Shown here one piece after another: positions 23,246 to 30,983 of a stretch of DNA of 41,106 nucleotides; position 1 is the stretch's first letter, and each line of letters begins with the position of its first letter. The DNA is from RGIG5675 sp050943435 (GTDB lineage: Bacteria > Bacillota > Clostridia > Oscillospirales > Ruminococcaceae). The DNA is taken from assembly GCA_050943435.1 (NCBI GenBank), contig JBMNPE010000002.1, positions 1-41,106 of the forward strand, read 5' to 3'. The notes beneath the pieces were generated by a model. The model had not been told where the DNA came from, did no database searches, and saw nothing but the letters and a program-made list of their open reading frames with translations. Made by a program: the position numbers and the translations under genes.

Positions 23246-24490
23246 TCAGTCCACGAATACCTTTTTGAGGTGTGCGAACTGCGGGATCCCGTCCTTGTAG
23301 GGCTCCGAGGATTCGCCGTTTATGAGCGGCAGTGCGTAGTCGTAGAACTTGTCGTTGACCATGCATCCCTCTTCGTTCATCCAGTCTCTCGGGATCTTCT
23401 TTTCTGCGTTTGCGACGACATCGAGCGGGAGCAGGACACTCCTGCATACATACGGTCCGCTCTCCGGGCGCTCGAACCCGACCATCTTGTCGGTGACGCC
23501 GGAAACGGCTGCTTCAACTGCTGCTGCACCTGCCATGTAGGCCTCGTCGACGTCGGCCTTGGAGGCGCAGTGCGCGGCGCACCTCTGCAGAAGCGAGAGC
23601 TCTATTCCCCTGGTCTTGAGGCCCGTGCGGGACTTGACTATCCCTGCAAGCGTCGCGGCCAGTCCGCCCATCTGGGAGTGCCCGAACACGTCCTTCTGCT
23701 TTGCGAGGTCGCTTCCGTATTCGGAGATGAACTTCCCGTCCTTGTCATGGACGCCTTCCGAAACACCGATAATGAGGCTCGGCTTGGTCTTGACCATATC
23801 CTGGATCTTGGCGATGAACGCATCGAGGTCGAAGTCTATTTCAGGGATGTAGACGAGGTCCGCGCCGCATCCGTACTTGTTCCCGAGTGCGGAGGCAGCT
23901 GTAAGCCAGCCCGCGTTCCTGCCCATGATCTCGACGATGACGATGCTGCCCATGTCATAGACGGCGTTGTCCCTCGAAATCTCGGCTACAGAGGTGGAGA
24001 TGTACTTGGCTGCAGAGCCGTATCCCGGGCAGTGGTCCGTCCCAGCGAGGTCGTTGTCGATGGTCTTGGGTATTCCGATAACCCTGCATTCCCATCCTGA
24101 TTCTGCCATGTACTTGGATACCTTGTTGCAGGTGTCCATGGAGTCGTTGCCGCCATTGTAGAAGAAGTACCTTATGTCGTGCTTCTTGAAGACTTCCAGG
24201 ATCTTCTTGTAGTCAGTGTCGTCCTCCTTGGGGTCCTTGAGCTTGTACCTGCAGGACCCGAGGGCGGAAGCGGGAGTCGTCCTGAGCAGCTTTATCTGCT
24301 CGGGGTCCTCCTTCCCGCAGTCGAAGAGCCTGTCTGCAAGCATCCCCTGGATGCCGTGCTCCATTGCGTACACATTTGTGATGCTGCTGCTCTTGAGCGC
24401 AGCCTCTATTGCGCCGGCGGCGCTGGCGTTTATAACCGCGGTCGGCCCGCCAGACTGGCCGATCACGCATGCACCTTTAAGTTCATTCAT
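23246..24490 (-). CDS. 6-phosphofructokinase, PPi-dependent type
   Basis: Phosphorylates fructose 6-phosphate to the 1,6-bisphosphate, the committed glycolytic step. 414 residues, longer than the ~320-residue ATP-PFK. Start motif GQSGGPTAVIN. Residues that separate donor types: GGNDS (113-117) with Asp116 where ATP enzymes have Gly, and PKTIDND (141-147) with Lys142 where ATP enzymes have Gly; both point to pyrophosphate as donor. The Asn in GGNDS (usually GGDDS) is a variant. Substrate loops include EIMGRNAGWLT. The start has AAGGTG 11 bases upstream. Divergent from the aldolase gene for the next step; terminator at 23185-23223. Donor specificity is inferred from residues. Confidence 0.9.
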   Translation of the reverse strand: MNELKGACVIGQSGGPTAVINASAAGAIEAALKSSSITNVYAMEHGIQGMLADRLFDCGKEDPEQIKLLRTTPASALGSCRYKLKDPKEDDTDYKKILEVFKKHDIRYFFYNGGNDSMDTCNKVSKYMAESGWECRVIGIPKTIDNDLAGTDHCPGYGSAAKYISTSVAEISRDNAVYDMGSIVIVEIMGRNAGWLTAASALGNKYGCGADLVYIPEIDFDLDAFIAKIQDMVKTKPSLIIGVSEGVHDKDGKFISEYGSDLAKQKDVFGHSQMGGLAATLAGIVKSRTGLKTRGIELSLLQRCAAHCASKADVDEAYMAGAAAVEAAVSGVTDKMVGFERPESGPYVCRSVLLPLDVVANAEKKIPRDWMNEEGCMVNDKFYDYALPLINGESSEPYKDGIPQFAHLKKVFVD

Positions 24491-24516
24491 GATTCATATC
24501 ACCTTCTTTCACGATA

Positions 24517-24545
24517 AATATACCTTTTGGCCGGATTCAATGCAA
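24517..24545 (-). promoter_or_regulatory. Promoter of phosphofructokinase
   Basis: On the minus strand TTGCAT (24540-24545) and TATATT (24517-24522) are separated by 17 bases, about 27 bases before the pfk start codon. The -35 is weak, so confidence is moderate. Confidence 0.5.
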
Positions 24546-24694
24546 TATTGCACAGTGCTGTTTTACCCATGTGCACGGGCAGTTTCCACTCTTCCTGAAG
24601 CTTTCTTGGAGCCCGCTTGATGCTGGCTGCCGCTTCCCCTTTAAGGGAAGGCAGGACAAAGCGTTCAAAACACGCGTCAGAGGGCCTCATGTCC
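24546..24694. other. Unexplained structured stretch between the pfk and fba promoters
   Basis: Between two divergent promoters lie about 150 bases with several hairpin-forming elements: a bulged stem CTGCCGCTTCCC/GGGAAGGCAG (24627-24654), CCCATGTGCACGGG (about 24568-24581) and GCACAGTGC. No known riboswitch or small RNA class was recognised. An open minus-strand frame (24499-24690, 63 codons) crosses it but has no good ribosome site and covers the pfk promoter, so I do not call it a gene. Confidence 0.3.
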
Positions 24695-24722
24695 TTGATT
24701 TTAACTGCCGCCAGTCTATAAT
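24695..24722 (+). promoter_or_regulatory. Promoter of fructose-bisphosphate aldolase
   Basis: TTGATT (24695-24700) and a perfect TATAAT (24717-24722) are 16 bases apart, about 82 bases upstream of the fba start codon. Confidence 0.72.
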
Positions 24723-24739
24723 TTTAGGTGTAATCATAT

Positions 24740-24783
24740 GTCCATTCACGGCAAAGGGCCGTGCATGAACTGCAAATTTTTAT
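24740..24783 (+). terminator. Terminator-like hairpin in the fba leader
   Basis: GTCCATTCACGGC (24740-24752) pairs with GCCGTGCATGAAC (24758-24770), with two mismatches, and is followed by AAATTTTTAT (T run 24777-24781). It lies between the promoter and the fba ribosome site, so it could act as an attenuator or as a 5' stabilising hairpin. Confidence 0.5.
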
Positions 24784-24804
24784 AGGAACGAGAGGTATGA
24801 GCCA

Positions 24805-25740
24805 ATGCCACTAGTAACAACCACAGAGATGTTCAAGAAGGCGTATGATGGGCACTATGCCATCGGCGCATTCAACGTCAACAACATGGAGATAGTCCAG
24901 GGCATCATGGAAGCCGCTGAAGAGCTCCATTCCCCGGTCATTCTTCAGGTCTCCAAGGGAGCCCGCGAGTACGCAAACCAGGAGTACCTCGTGAATCTTG
25001 TGAAGTCCGCGGTAGCTACCACGAACGTCCCCGTGGCACTCCATCTGGATCACGGCCCGAGCTATGAGCTCTGCAAGGCCTGCATTGACGGCGGATTCAC
25101 CTCTGTCATGATCGACAAGTCCGGACTTCCGTTCGAAGAGAACATCGCCGAGACGCGCAAGGTGGTCGATTATGCCCATGCTCACGGCGTCGTAGTTGAA
25201 GCCGAGCTCGGCACGCTCGCCGGAATCGAGGACGAGGTCAAGGTAAAGGCCGAGGATTCCTCCTACACGCGTCCTGAAGACGTCGAGGAGTTCGTTTCCA
25301 GAACGGGATGCGATTCCCTCGCGATCGCCATCGGCACAAGCCACGGCGCACACAAGTTCAAACCCGGCACAAAGCCGCAGCTGCGCTTCGACATTCTCGA
25401 GGAGGTTTCCAAGCGCCTGCCCGGATTCCCGATAGTCCTGCACGGATCCTCCTCTGTACCGATCGAGTTCGTAAACGAGATCAACAAGTACGGCGGAGAC
25501 CTCAAGGCGGCAATCGGCGTTCCCGAGGACCAGCTTGCACACGCGGCAAAGCTCGCAGTCTGCAAGATCAACATCGACACGGATATCCGCCTCGCGATGA
25601 CAGCTTCCGTGAGGAAGTACCTCGTAGAGCATCCGGATGTATTCGACCCGCGCAAGTACCTCGGTGCTGCAAGAACCGCAATCAAGGACATGGTCGAGCA
25701 CAAGATGAAGGATGTCCTCGGATCTGACGGAAAGGCATAA
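24805..25740 (+). CDS. fba: Fructose-bisphosphate aldolase, class II
   Basis: Zn-dependent aldolase splitting fructose 1,6-bisphosphate to two triose phosphates. 311 residues. Metal and catalytic elements: HLDHG (80-84) with His83 and Asp82, EAELG, and the later IGTSHGAHKFKPG and LHGSSSVP loops with the remaining metal ligands, then INIDTD for phosphate binding. AGAGG stands nine bases before the ATG. Codons are strongly biased (Arg mostly CGC/CGT instead of AGG), fitting high expression. It follows phosphofructokinase in the pathway, and their genes are divergent. Own promoter (24695-24722), leader hairpin and terminator (25769-25800). Confidence 0.96.
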   Translation: MPLVTTTEMFKKAYDGHYAIGAFNVNNMEIVQGIMEAAEELHSPVILQVSKGAREYANQEYLVNLVKSAVATTNVPVALHLDHGPSYELCKACIDGGFTSVMIDKSGLPFEENIAETRKVVDYAHAHGVVVEAELGTLAGIEDEVKVKAEDSSYTRPEDVEEFVSRTGCDSLAIAIGTSHGAHKFKPGTKPQLRFDILEEVSKRLPGFPIVLHGSSSVPIEFVNEINKYGGDLKAAIGVPEDQLAHAAKLAVCKINIDTDIRLAMTASVRKYLVEHPDVFDPRKYLGAARTAIKDMVEHKMKDVLGSDGKA

Positions 25741-25768
25741 TCCTCAAGCTTTCAAGATCATCTCTGGG

Positions 25769-25800
25769 CCGGGAGGCGCTAAGGCGCTTCCCGGTCTTTC
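25769..25800 (+). terminator. Terminator of fba
   Basis: An 11-bp stem, CCGGGAGGCGC (25769-25779) and GCGCTTCCCGG (25784-25794), with one G-T pair and loop TAAG, is followed by TCTTTCTAAT. Confidence 0.82.
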
Positions 25801-25862
25801 TAATCTCTCCAATATGTTATAATCTTTGTATAAATTCAGTAAATTTCCAGGAGATTCACGGT

Positions 25863-26423
25863 ATGCAGCAGGATGCATTCACTGCGGGCGTCCTCCCTGG
25901 AGGACTCACCAGCAACAGGGAGATAAAGATAATAATATGCCTGGTTCTCAACACCATCGGGGAACCTGTAAAGCACAATCTGATGATGAGGGCCCTCACT
26001 GACGAGAACCTCATAAACTACTTCGAGGCGGCCGACGCCCTTACGGAGCTCATGAACTTCGGCCACATCAGGCTCAACGACGACGGATGCTACGTCCTGA
26101 CCGACACAGGCAGGCAGATAGCGGACACGCTCTACAACGACGTCCCCTACACCGTCAAGGAGAAGATCCTCGACAGGGCCAAGGACCTCTACAGGAAGCA
26201 GATAAACACAGACCAGCACAAGGTCGAGATAATAGAAAAGGACGACGGGTATCTCGTGAGGGGCACAATAAGCGATTTCGGCAACGAAATTTTCGGGATA
26301 GAGGTATATGCCCCAAACAAGCTGCATGCTGAGAATATAAAGCAGAATTTCATAGACAAGGGCGAAGAGATCATGAAGGACGCCCTCTCAAAGCTTGTGT
26401 GTCCCCCCAACGAGGAGCAGTGA
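25863..26423 (+). CDS. DUF4364 family protein (winged-helix-like regulator)
   Basis: 186 residues matching the DUF4364 pattern found across Clostridia: LTSNREIKIIICLVLNTIGEPV, FEAADALTELMNFGHIRL, CYVLTDTGRQIADTL, and a C-terminal domain with GYLVRGTISDFGNEIFGIEVYAPN-like strand pairs. The first ~100 residues look like a winged helix-turn-helix, so a transcriptional role is plausible but unproven. AGGAG stands nine bases before the ATG. TATAAT at 25816-25821 lies upstream, without a clear -35. Single-gene unit between fba and the convergent rfbC, with a strong terminator at 26467-26494. Confidence 0.82.
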   Translation: MQQDAFTAGVLPGGLTSNREIKIIICLVLNTIGEPVKHNLMMRALTDENLINYFEAADALTELMNFGHIRLNDDGCYVLTDTGRQIADTLYNDVPYTVKEKILDRAKDLYRKQINTDQHKVEIIEKDDGYLVRGTISDFGNEIFGIEVYAPNKLHAENIKQNFIDKGEEIMKDALSKLVCPPNEEQ

Positions 26424-26466
26424 AAGGCACTCTGCAGAAAGCCCGGTTTTGTGAATAATATGAGAG

Positions 26467-26494
26467 ACTGCCGCTGAATCCAGCGGCAGTTTTT
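26467..26494 (+). terminator. Terminator of the DUF4364 gene
   Basis: A perfect 10-bp stem, ACTGCCGCTG (26467-26476) and CAGCGGCAGT (26481-26490), loop AATC, followed by TTTTAAT. Confidence 0.92.
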
Positions 26495-26499
26495 AATGG

Positions 26500-26532
26500 A
26501 AAAATGCCCGAAGCCCATAAAGCTTCAGGCAT
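26500..26532 (-). terminator. Terminator of the glycan operon (after rfbC)
   Basis: On the minus strand ATGCCTGAAGC and GCTTCGGGCAT (26504-26532) form a stem with one G-T pair and a seven-base loop, followed by TTTTTCC. It ends the long minus-strand array that starts beyond the right edge. Confidence 0.88.
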
Positions 26533-26550
26533 TCACTGTCTTGCAATTTC

Positions 26551-27114
26551 TCACTCAAGGCCGAGCTGCTTTACTGCTTCCTTGAATGAGATGTTCTTCT
26601 TGTCCTTTTCGGAGAGGATGGGCTCAATTCCGGGATCCGGCCACTTAACGCCTATATCGGGGTCGTCGTACCTTATGCCCATCTCGTCTCCCGGGGCGTA
26701 GAGCCTCGTGACCTTGTAGACGAATGTTGCGGTGTCCGAAAGCACCTCGAAGCCGTGCGCAAAACCCTCGGGGATGAAGAACTGCTTCTTGTTCTCCCCC
26801 GAGAGGATAACACCGAACCACTTTCCGAAAGTGCTGCTCCCCTTCCTCAGGTCTACGGCGACGTCGAAGACCTCTCCGTCTATAACCCTCACGAGCTTGC
26901 CCTGAGGGTGCTCGATCTGCAGGTGCAGGCCCCTCAGAACTCCCCTTCGGGAGAACGACTGGTTGTCCTGTACAAATTCGACTCCCAGACCTATCTCGGC
27001 GAAATCCCTGGTGTTCCAGGTCTCCATGAAGTATCCCCTGTTGTCCCCGAACACCGTGGGGTCGATCACAACGAGTCCTTCTATTCCTGTCTCAGTTACG
27101 CTGAATTTGCCCAT
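26551..27114 (-). CDS. rfbC: dTDP-4-dehydrorhamnose 3,5-epimerase (RfbC/RmlC)
   Basis: Third enzyme of dTDP-L-rhamnose synthesis: epimerises C3 and C5 of dTDP-4-keto-6-deoxyglucose. 187 residues, standard. Cupin motifs: DNRGYFMETWNTRDFAEIG, QDNQSFSRRGVLRGLHLQ (catalytic His in RGLH), FIPEGFAHGFEVLS, YKVTRLYAPGDE (catalytic Tyr). The stop of the sugar transferase gene (TAA) is part of this gene's AGGAGG site, two bases before the ATG, so the genes are tightly coupled. RfbA, RfbB and RfbD are not in the window, so the pathway must be completed elsewhere. Last gene of the array; terminator follows. Confidence 0.95.
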   Translation of the reverse strand: MGKFSVTETGIEGLVVIDPTVFGDNRGYFMETWNTRDFAEIGLGVEFVQDNQSFSRRGVLRGLHLQIEHPQGKLVRVIDGEVFDVAVDLRKGSSTFGKWFGVILSGENKKQFFIPEGFAHGFEVLSDTATFVYKVTRLYAPGDEMGIRYDDPDIGVKWPDPGIEPILSEKDKKNISFKEAVKQLGLE

Positions 27115-27116
27115 AT

Positions 27117-27806
27117 TTACCTCCTGGCTATTGCTCCGAGTGTCCTTGCCATAATCTTTATGTCCCTTCCCGGGCTGAATGTCCTGAGATACTCGAGATT
27201 GTACCTCATTTTCTCCGGGAGGATCTTGTTTACGTAGACTTCGTCCGCGTCGTCTGCCTTTTCGAGAAGCTCCGCCTCGTCCTTGTACATGATGCTTGCC
27301 ATCGAGGTCACCCCCGCGGGAAGCAGTAGCGTAGCCAGTATCTCGTTAGTGTACCTGTCGGTGTACTTTACGACCTCGGGCCTCGTCCCTACGAATGACA
27401 TGTCCCCTGCGAGCACGTTGAAAAGCTGCGGCAGCTCGTCTAGCCTCAGCTTTCTCATGAACCTTCCGACTCCCGTGATTCTAGGGTCGTTCTCAACTGT
27501 CACGAGAGGGCCTATTCTGTCGGCGTCCGCTACCATCGACCTGAACTTGAATATCCTGAAGGTCCTGAGATTTTTTGTGACCCTCTCCTGCCTGTAGAAC
27601 ACTGGCCCCTTTGAGGAAACCGCGACCGCTATGGAAAGCCCCAGCAGCAGGGGGGAAAGGATAATGATCAGGAGCAGGGACATCACGATGTCGAAGAGGC
27701 GTTTTAGGAAAAGACCCGCACGCTTCTTGGAAAGCATGTCGTAGTATTCCCTCACCTCCCGGCACCGCATCCTCTCAGGAAGGTTTTCGAACTTCCCTGC
27801 GAGCAT
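27117..27806 (-). CDS. Undecaprenyl-phosphate sugar-1-phosphate transferase (PglC/WcaJ-core type)
   Basis: Phosphoglycosyl transferase that moves a sugar-1-phosphate from a nucleotide sugar to undecaprenyl phosphate at the inner membrane, starting a glycan. 229 residues. After about 30 charged N-terminal residues comes KRLFDIVMSLLLIIILSPLL, the single re-entrant membrane helix, then FYRQERVTKNLRTFRIFKFRSM, the catalytic Asp-Glu pair in KLRLDELPQLFNVLAGDMSFVG, and RPEVVKYTDRY. It lacks the extra helices of WcaJ/WbaP and so is the small core form. It starts at ATG 27806 overlapping the aminotransferase stop (TGATG); GTG 27809 is an alternative. No ribosome site, so coupling is likely. With the dehydratase and aminotransferase upstream it resembles PglC. 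Confidence 0.92.
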   Translation of the reverse strand: MLAGKFENLPERMRCREVREYYDMLSKKRAGLFLKRLFDIVMSLLLIIILSPLLLGLSIAVAVSSKGPVFYRQERVTKNLRTFRIFKFRSMVADADRIGPLVTVENDPRITGVGRFMRKLRLDELPQLFNVLAGDMSFVGTRPEVVKYTDRYTNEILATLLLPAGVTSMASIMYKDEAELLEKADDADEVYVNKILPEKMRYNLEYLRTFSPGRDIKIMARTLGAIARR

Positions 27807-28999
27807 CACAATATTGAGAGAAGAGACTGTTCCACGTATTCCACCTGCTCGTCCGTCATGACCGTGTTGAGCGGCAGCGAAATTTCGTGGGTGTAGAAAT
27901 CATATGCGCACGGGTAGTCCTTTATGTCGAATCCCATCTTCCTGTATGCCGTCATCATCGGAAGGGGCTTGAAATGCACGTTTGCGCGTATTCCCATGTC
28001 CGCGAGCTTCAGGATGATCTCGTTTCTTTCCTCGACTGACGACCCCTTTATCTCAGCATAATAGATGTACGGTATTGCCCAGATCTCGTCGTTCTTGAAC
28101 ACAGGAGGGATGATCCTCCCGTTTTTCGAGAAGGCGGCGTCGTAGCCGTCAGTTATCTCGAATCTCCTCTCTATTATCCCGGGGAACCTCGTGAGCTGGA
28201 CCCGGCCTATGGCAGCCATAATGTCCGTCATGTTTGACTTGTACCCGGGGATTTCCACGTCGTACTCCCAGGCGCCGGCCCTGGTCTTGGAAAGGGCGTC
28301 CTTTGTCTCCCCGTGCAGGGAGTAGAGCATGAACATCCTGTAGATGCTCTCGGCGTCAAAGCTCCCTATTCCGCGGAAGCACGCCGCTCCGCCCTCTGCA
28401 GTTGTGAGGCTCTTTACCGCATGGAACGAATAGCACGCGAAATCCACGTATTTCGGTACGCAGGCGCCTTTGTACTTTGACCCGAACGAGTGCGCGCAGT
28501 CCGCGACAATAGCTATCCTTCCGAGCTCCTCCTGCATCTTTGAGGAGGGCCTGAACATGGGCTTCGCGTCTTCTACTATCTTCCTCAGCCTGTCGTAGTC
28601 GACGGGCACCCCGCCGTAGTCGACAGGGATTATGGCCTTGGTTTTCGGGGTTATGGCCTTCTCCACCGCGTCCATGTCTATGAACGGGGACCCGGGAGCT
28701 GAATCGACGAGCACTATCTCTGCCCCGACGTGCTCGATGACGGCCGCGGAGGCTGTAAACGTATACGCGCAGGTTATGACCTCGTCTCCGGGCCCTATCC
28801 CGAGAACCCTCAGGGAGATCTCGAGAGCTGCAGTCGCGGACGACAGGCATGCGCACCTCTCCGTGCCGAGATACGCCTCGATGTCGTGTTCAAAAGCCTT
28901 AGTCTCGGGGCCGGTGGTTATCCAGCCGCTCTTCAGGACCCTCGAAACTGCCTCTACTTCCTTCTCTCCGATGTCAGGAGGCGAAAAATCAACGGTCAT
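27806..28999 (-). CDS. DegT/DnrJ/EryC1/StrS family sugar aminotransferase (PglE-like)
   Basis: PLP-dependent aminotransferase acting on a nucleotide 4-keto sugar. 397 residues from ATG 28999, for which AAAGGA lies six bases upstream; an ATG two codons earlier is too close to that site. Motifs: SGWITTGPETKAFE, the GPGDEVITCAYTFTASA strand, IVADCAHSFGSKYKG (Asp167 holds the pyridine nitrogen) and CYSFHAVKSLTTAEGG with the PLP-binding Lys197. It overlaps the end of the upstream dehydratase gene by 11 bases. The product of that 4,6-dehydratase, a UDP-4-keto-6-deoxy-HexNAc, is the expected substrate, giving a bacillosamine-type 4-amino sugar. No PglD-type acetyltransferase is in the window. Confidence 0.93.
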   Translation of the reverse strand: MTVDFSPPDIGEKEVEAVSRVLKSGWITTGPETKAFEHDIEAYLGTERCACLSSATAALEISLRVLGIGPGDEVITCAYTFTASAAVIEHVGAEIVLVDSAPGSPFIDMDAVEKAITPKTKAIIPVDYGGVPVDYDRLRKIVEDAKPMFRPSSKMQEELGRIAIVADCAHSFGSKYKGACVPKYVDFACYSFHAVKSLTTAEGGAACFRGIGSFDAESIYRMFMLYSLHGETKDALSKTRAGAWEYDVEIPGYKSNMTDIMAAIGRVQLTRFPGIIERRFEITDGYDAAFSKNGRIIPPVFKNDEIWAIPYIYYAEIKGSSVEERNEIILKLADMGIRANVHFKPLPMMTAYRKMGFDIKDYPCAYDFYTHEISLPLNTVMTDEQVEYVEQSLLSIL

Positions 29000-30881
29000 A
29001 TCCATTCCTTTCCGCAGTCATCTCGTTGTACTGCTCAACCATGAAAGTCGGAACCATTGAGATTATCTTGTCCACAGCGGCCTTTGAGTCGTTGGTGGCC
29101 GCAATCTTTCTGAGTTCCTCCAGGTTCTTCGGGAACTCGGGGTCAAGGTTCTCGAGTTTGTCCACGAAGATCTTGTTGTTCTCTGTCTGTGTGAGGCTCG
29201 TATTGTTTATGAGCAGCTCCTCATAGAGCTTTTCGCCTGGCCTCAGCCCCACGAATTCGATCGGGATGTCCTTGTACGGGACGTATCCCGCGAGCCTTAT
29301 CAGGTTCTCCGCGAGGTCGAGTATCCTCACCGGTTCGCCCATGTCCAGGACGAACACCTCCCCGCCCTTGGCTATCTCAGCCGTCCTGATGACGAGGTTG
29401 ACAGCCTCCGGGATCGTCATGAAGAACCTGACAACGTCAGGATGGGTCACCGTCACTGGTCCGCCGGCCTCAATCTGCTTCTTGAAGAGCGGAATGACCG
29501 ATCCGTTGGACCCGAGGACGTTTCCGAACCTCACTGCCGCGAAAGTCGTGCTGCTCTTGCTGTTGACGTACTCAATGACCATCTCGCACAGGCGCTTTGT
29601 GGCGCCCATTATGCTCGTGGGATTGACGGCCTTGTCAGTGGATATCAGGATAAACGTCCCGACTCCGCACCTGTCAGCCGCCATCGCGACGTTGTAGGTC
29701 CCGAAGACGTTGTTCTTGACTGCTTCCTCGGGGCTCGTCTCCATCAGCGGGACGTGCTTGTGCGCGGCGGCGTGGAAAACGACGTCGGGCTTGACCTCCT
29801 CGAACAGCTCGTTCATCTTGTCGGCGTCCCTCACTGAGGCAATCCTCACGTCGAGGTCAAGGCTGTCGCCGTACTGGCGTATGAGCTGCTGCTGCACGTC
29901 GTAGACTGAGTTTTCGTATATGTCGACGAGGACCAGCTTTTTGGGGTGGCTTGACGCAATCTGCACTGAAAGCTCCGAGCCGATGGATCCCCCTGCCCCG
30001 GTCACGAGTATTGTCCTGCCTTTGATTTTCTCGAAGTTCTGGGTGTCGAGCTCAACCTGGTCCCTTCCGAGGAGGTCCTCCACGCGCACGTCCCTGACGG
30101 CGTCGACAAGGTCCTTCCCCTCGGTCAGCATCTTGCTTATGTCCGGAAGCATCCTCATCGGGCACGAGGTTGAGGAGCATATGTTGAGGATGCGCCTCTT
30201 CTCCTGGTCCGTGGCGGACGGGATGGCTATAAGGATTTCGTCTATCCCGCACTTGTCAACAAGTGAGGGGATGTCGTCCATTCCGCCCATTATCTTGACG
30301 CCCATCAGCGTCCCGCCTATCTTGGACGGGTTGTCGTCAACTATGCAGACCACGTTGGAATACTTGTTTGAGGATTTTCTCAGCTCATAGAGAAGAGAGC
30401 TTCCCGCTTCCCCGGCGCCGACGAGCATGACCCTCTTGGGCTTTTCCCCGCTGCGCTTGTACCCAAGGTCCCTCATCATCCTGTACGTGAGCCTGGAGTA
30501 GAGGGTGAGCGACACGGCGAACAGCGAAGACATCAGATATACGGAAATCGGGATTCTCCTCTCCGTGTAGATGAGAAGGGTCATCCCGACGAAAATCACT
30601 AGCGCAATGAGGGAAGCAAGAGCACATTTGAAGAATTCGCTCGCTTCGGCGTATCTCCACAGGCTGTCGTACATGCCCATTGCCACGTAGACAGTCTCAA
30701 AGCACAGCACGAACAGCACATAGCTCGAGAACAGCAGGCTGCGGTAGGGATAAAGAGATTCCCTCCCCGAGATGAGAACCCACGTAATGAGGTACGCGAA
30801 GGTCACCATCAGGGTGTCAACCAGCATCAGGAGCCATCTGCGGTTTTTGTGGAAAAATTTTTGCTTCTTGCTCTCCGTCAT
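28989..30881 (-). CDS. Membrane nucleotide-sugar 4,6-dehydratase (PglF/CapD-like)
   Basis: Membrane-bound SDR enzyme converting UDP-GlcNAc to its 4-keto-6-deoxy form. 630 residues, normal for this class. Four hydrophobic segments in the first ~130 residues, a CoA-binding-like Rossmann domain (VMLVGAGEAG, 151-160), then the catalytic SDR domain with TGAGGSIGS (294-302) and STDKAVNPTSIMGATK (414-429), where Met replaces the usual catalytic Tyr, as in PglF/FlaA1-type enzymes. Further motifs: FHAAAHKHVPLME, RFGNVLGS, RPGEKLYEELL. The start has a weak ribosome context (AAAGG is far upstream). First gene behind the promoter at 30938-30966; the aminotransferase overlaps its end. Confidence 0.94.
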   Translation of the reverse strand: MTESKKQKFFHKNRRWLLMLVDTLMVTFAYLITWVLISGRESLYPYRSLLFSSYVLFVLCFETVYVAMGMYDSLWRYAEASEFFKCALASLIALVIFVGMTLLIYTERRIPISVYLMSSLFAVSLTLYSRLTYRMMRDLGYKRSGEKPKRVMLVGAGEAGSSLLYELRKSSNKYSNVVCIVDDNPSKIGGTLMGVKIMGGMDDIPSLVDKCGIDEILIAIPSATDQEKRRILNICSSTSCPMRMLPDISKMLTEGKDLVDAVRDVRVEDLLGRDQVELDTQNFEKIKGRTILVTGAGGSIGSELSVQIASSHPKKLVLVDIYENSVYDVQQQLIRQYGDSLDLDVRIASVRDADKMNELFEEVKPDVVFHAAAHKHVPLMETSPEEAVKNNVFGTYNVAMAADRCGVGTFILISTDKAVNPTSIMGATKRLCEMVIEYVNSKSSTTFAAVRFGNVLGSNGSVIPLFKKQIEAGGPVTVTHPDVVRFFMTIPEAVNLVIRTAEIAKGGEVFVLDMGEPVRILDLAENLIRLAGYVPYKDIPIEFVGLRPGEKLYEELLINNTSLTQTENNKIFVDKLENLDPEFPKNLEELRKIAATNDSKAAVDKIISMVPTFMVEQYNEMTAERNGYDR

Positions 30882-30937
30882 ATGTGACTAAAAAAGTCAT
30901 TCACCTTTCCGGAACTGGCGTCTTGAGTTCTTTGGTA

Positions 30938-30966
30938 ATCATAGCACAATCGGCCTCTTTTATGAA
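30938..30966 (-). promoter_or_regulatory. Internal promoter before the PglF-like gene
   Basis: TTCATA (30961-30966) and TATGAT (30938-30943) are 17 bases apart on the minus strand, in the only gap above 60 bases within the 14-kb array. It would allow the dehydratase-aminotransferase-transferase-rfbC genes to be expressed apart from the rsgA-linked upstream part. Confidence 0.55.
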
Positions 30967-30983
30967 CACGAGGCAGCCCGCGC

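Noticed and set aside
24499..24690. 63-codon minus-strand ORF upstream of phosphofructokinase
   Set aside because: No adequate ribosome site, overlaps the likely pfk promoter, and the sequence looks like chance reading of a structured intergenic region.
30820..30900. Short overlapping ORF starting ATGACTTTTTTAG before the PglF-like gene, considered as a leader peptide or slippage switch
   Set aside because: Frame changes by one or two T's run into a TAG stop, so no fusion with the dehydratase is possible; it probably has no role.
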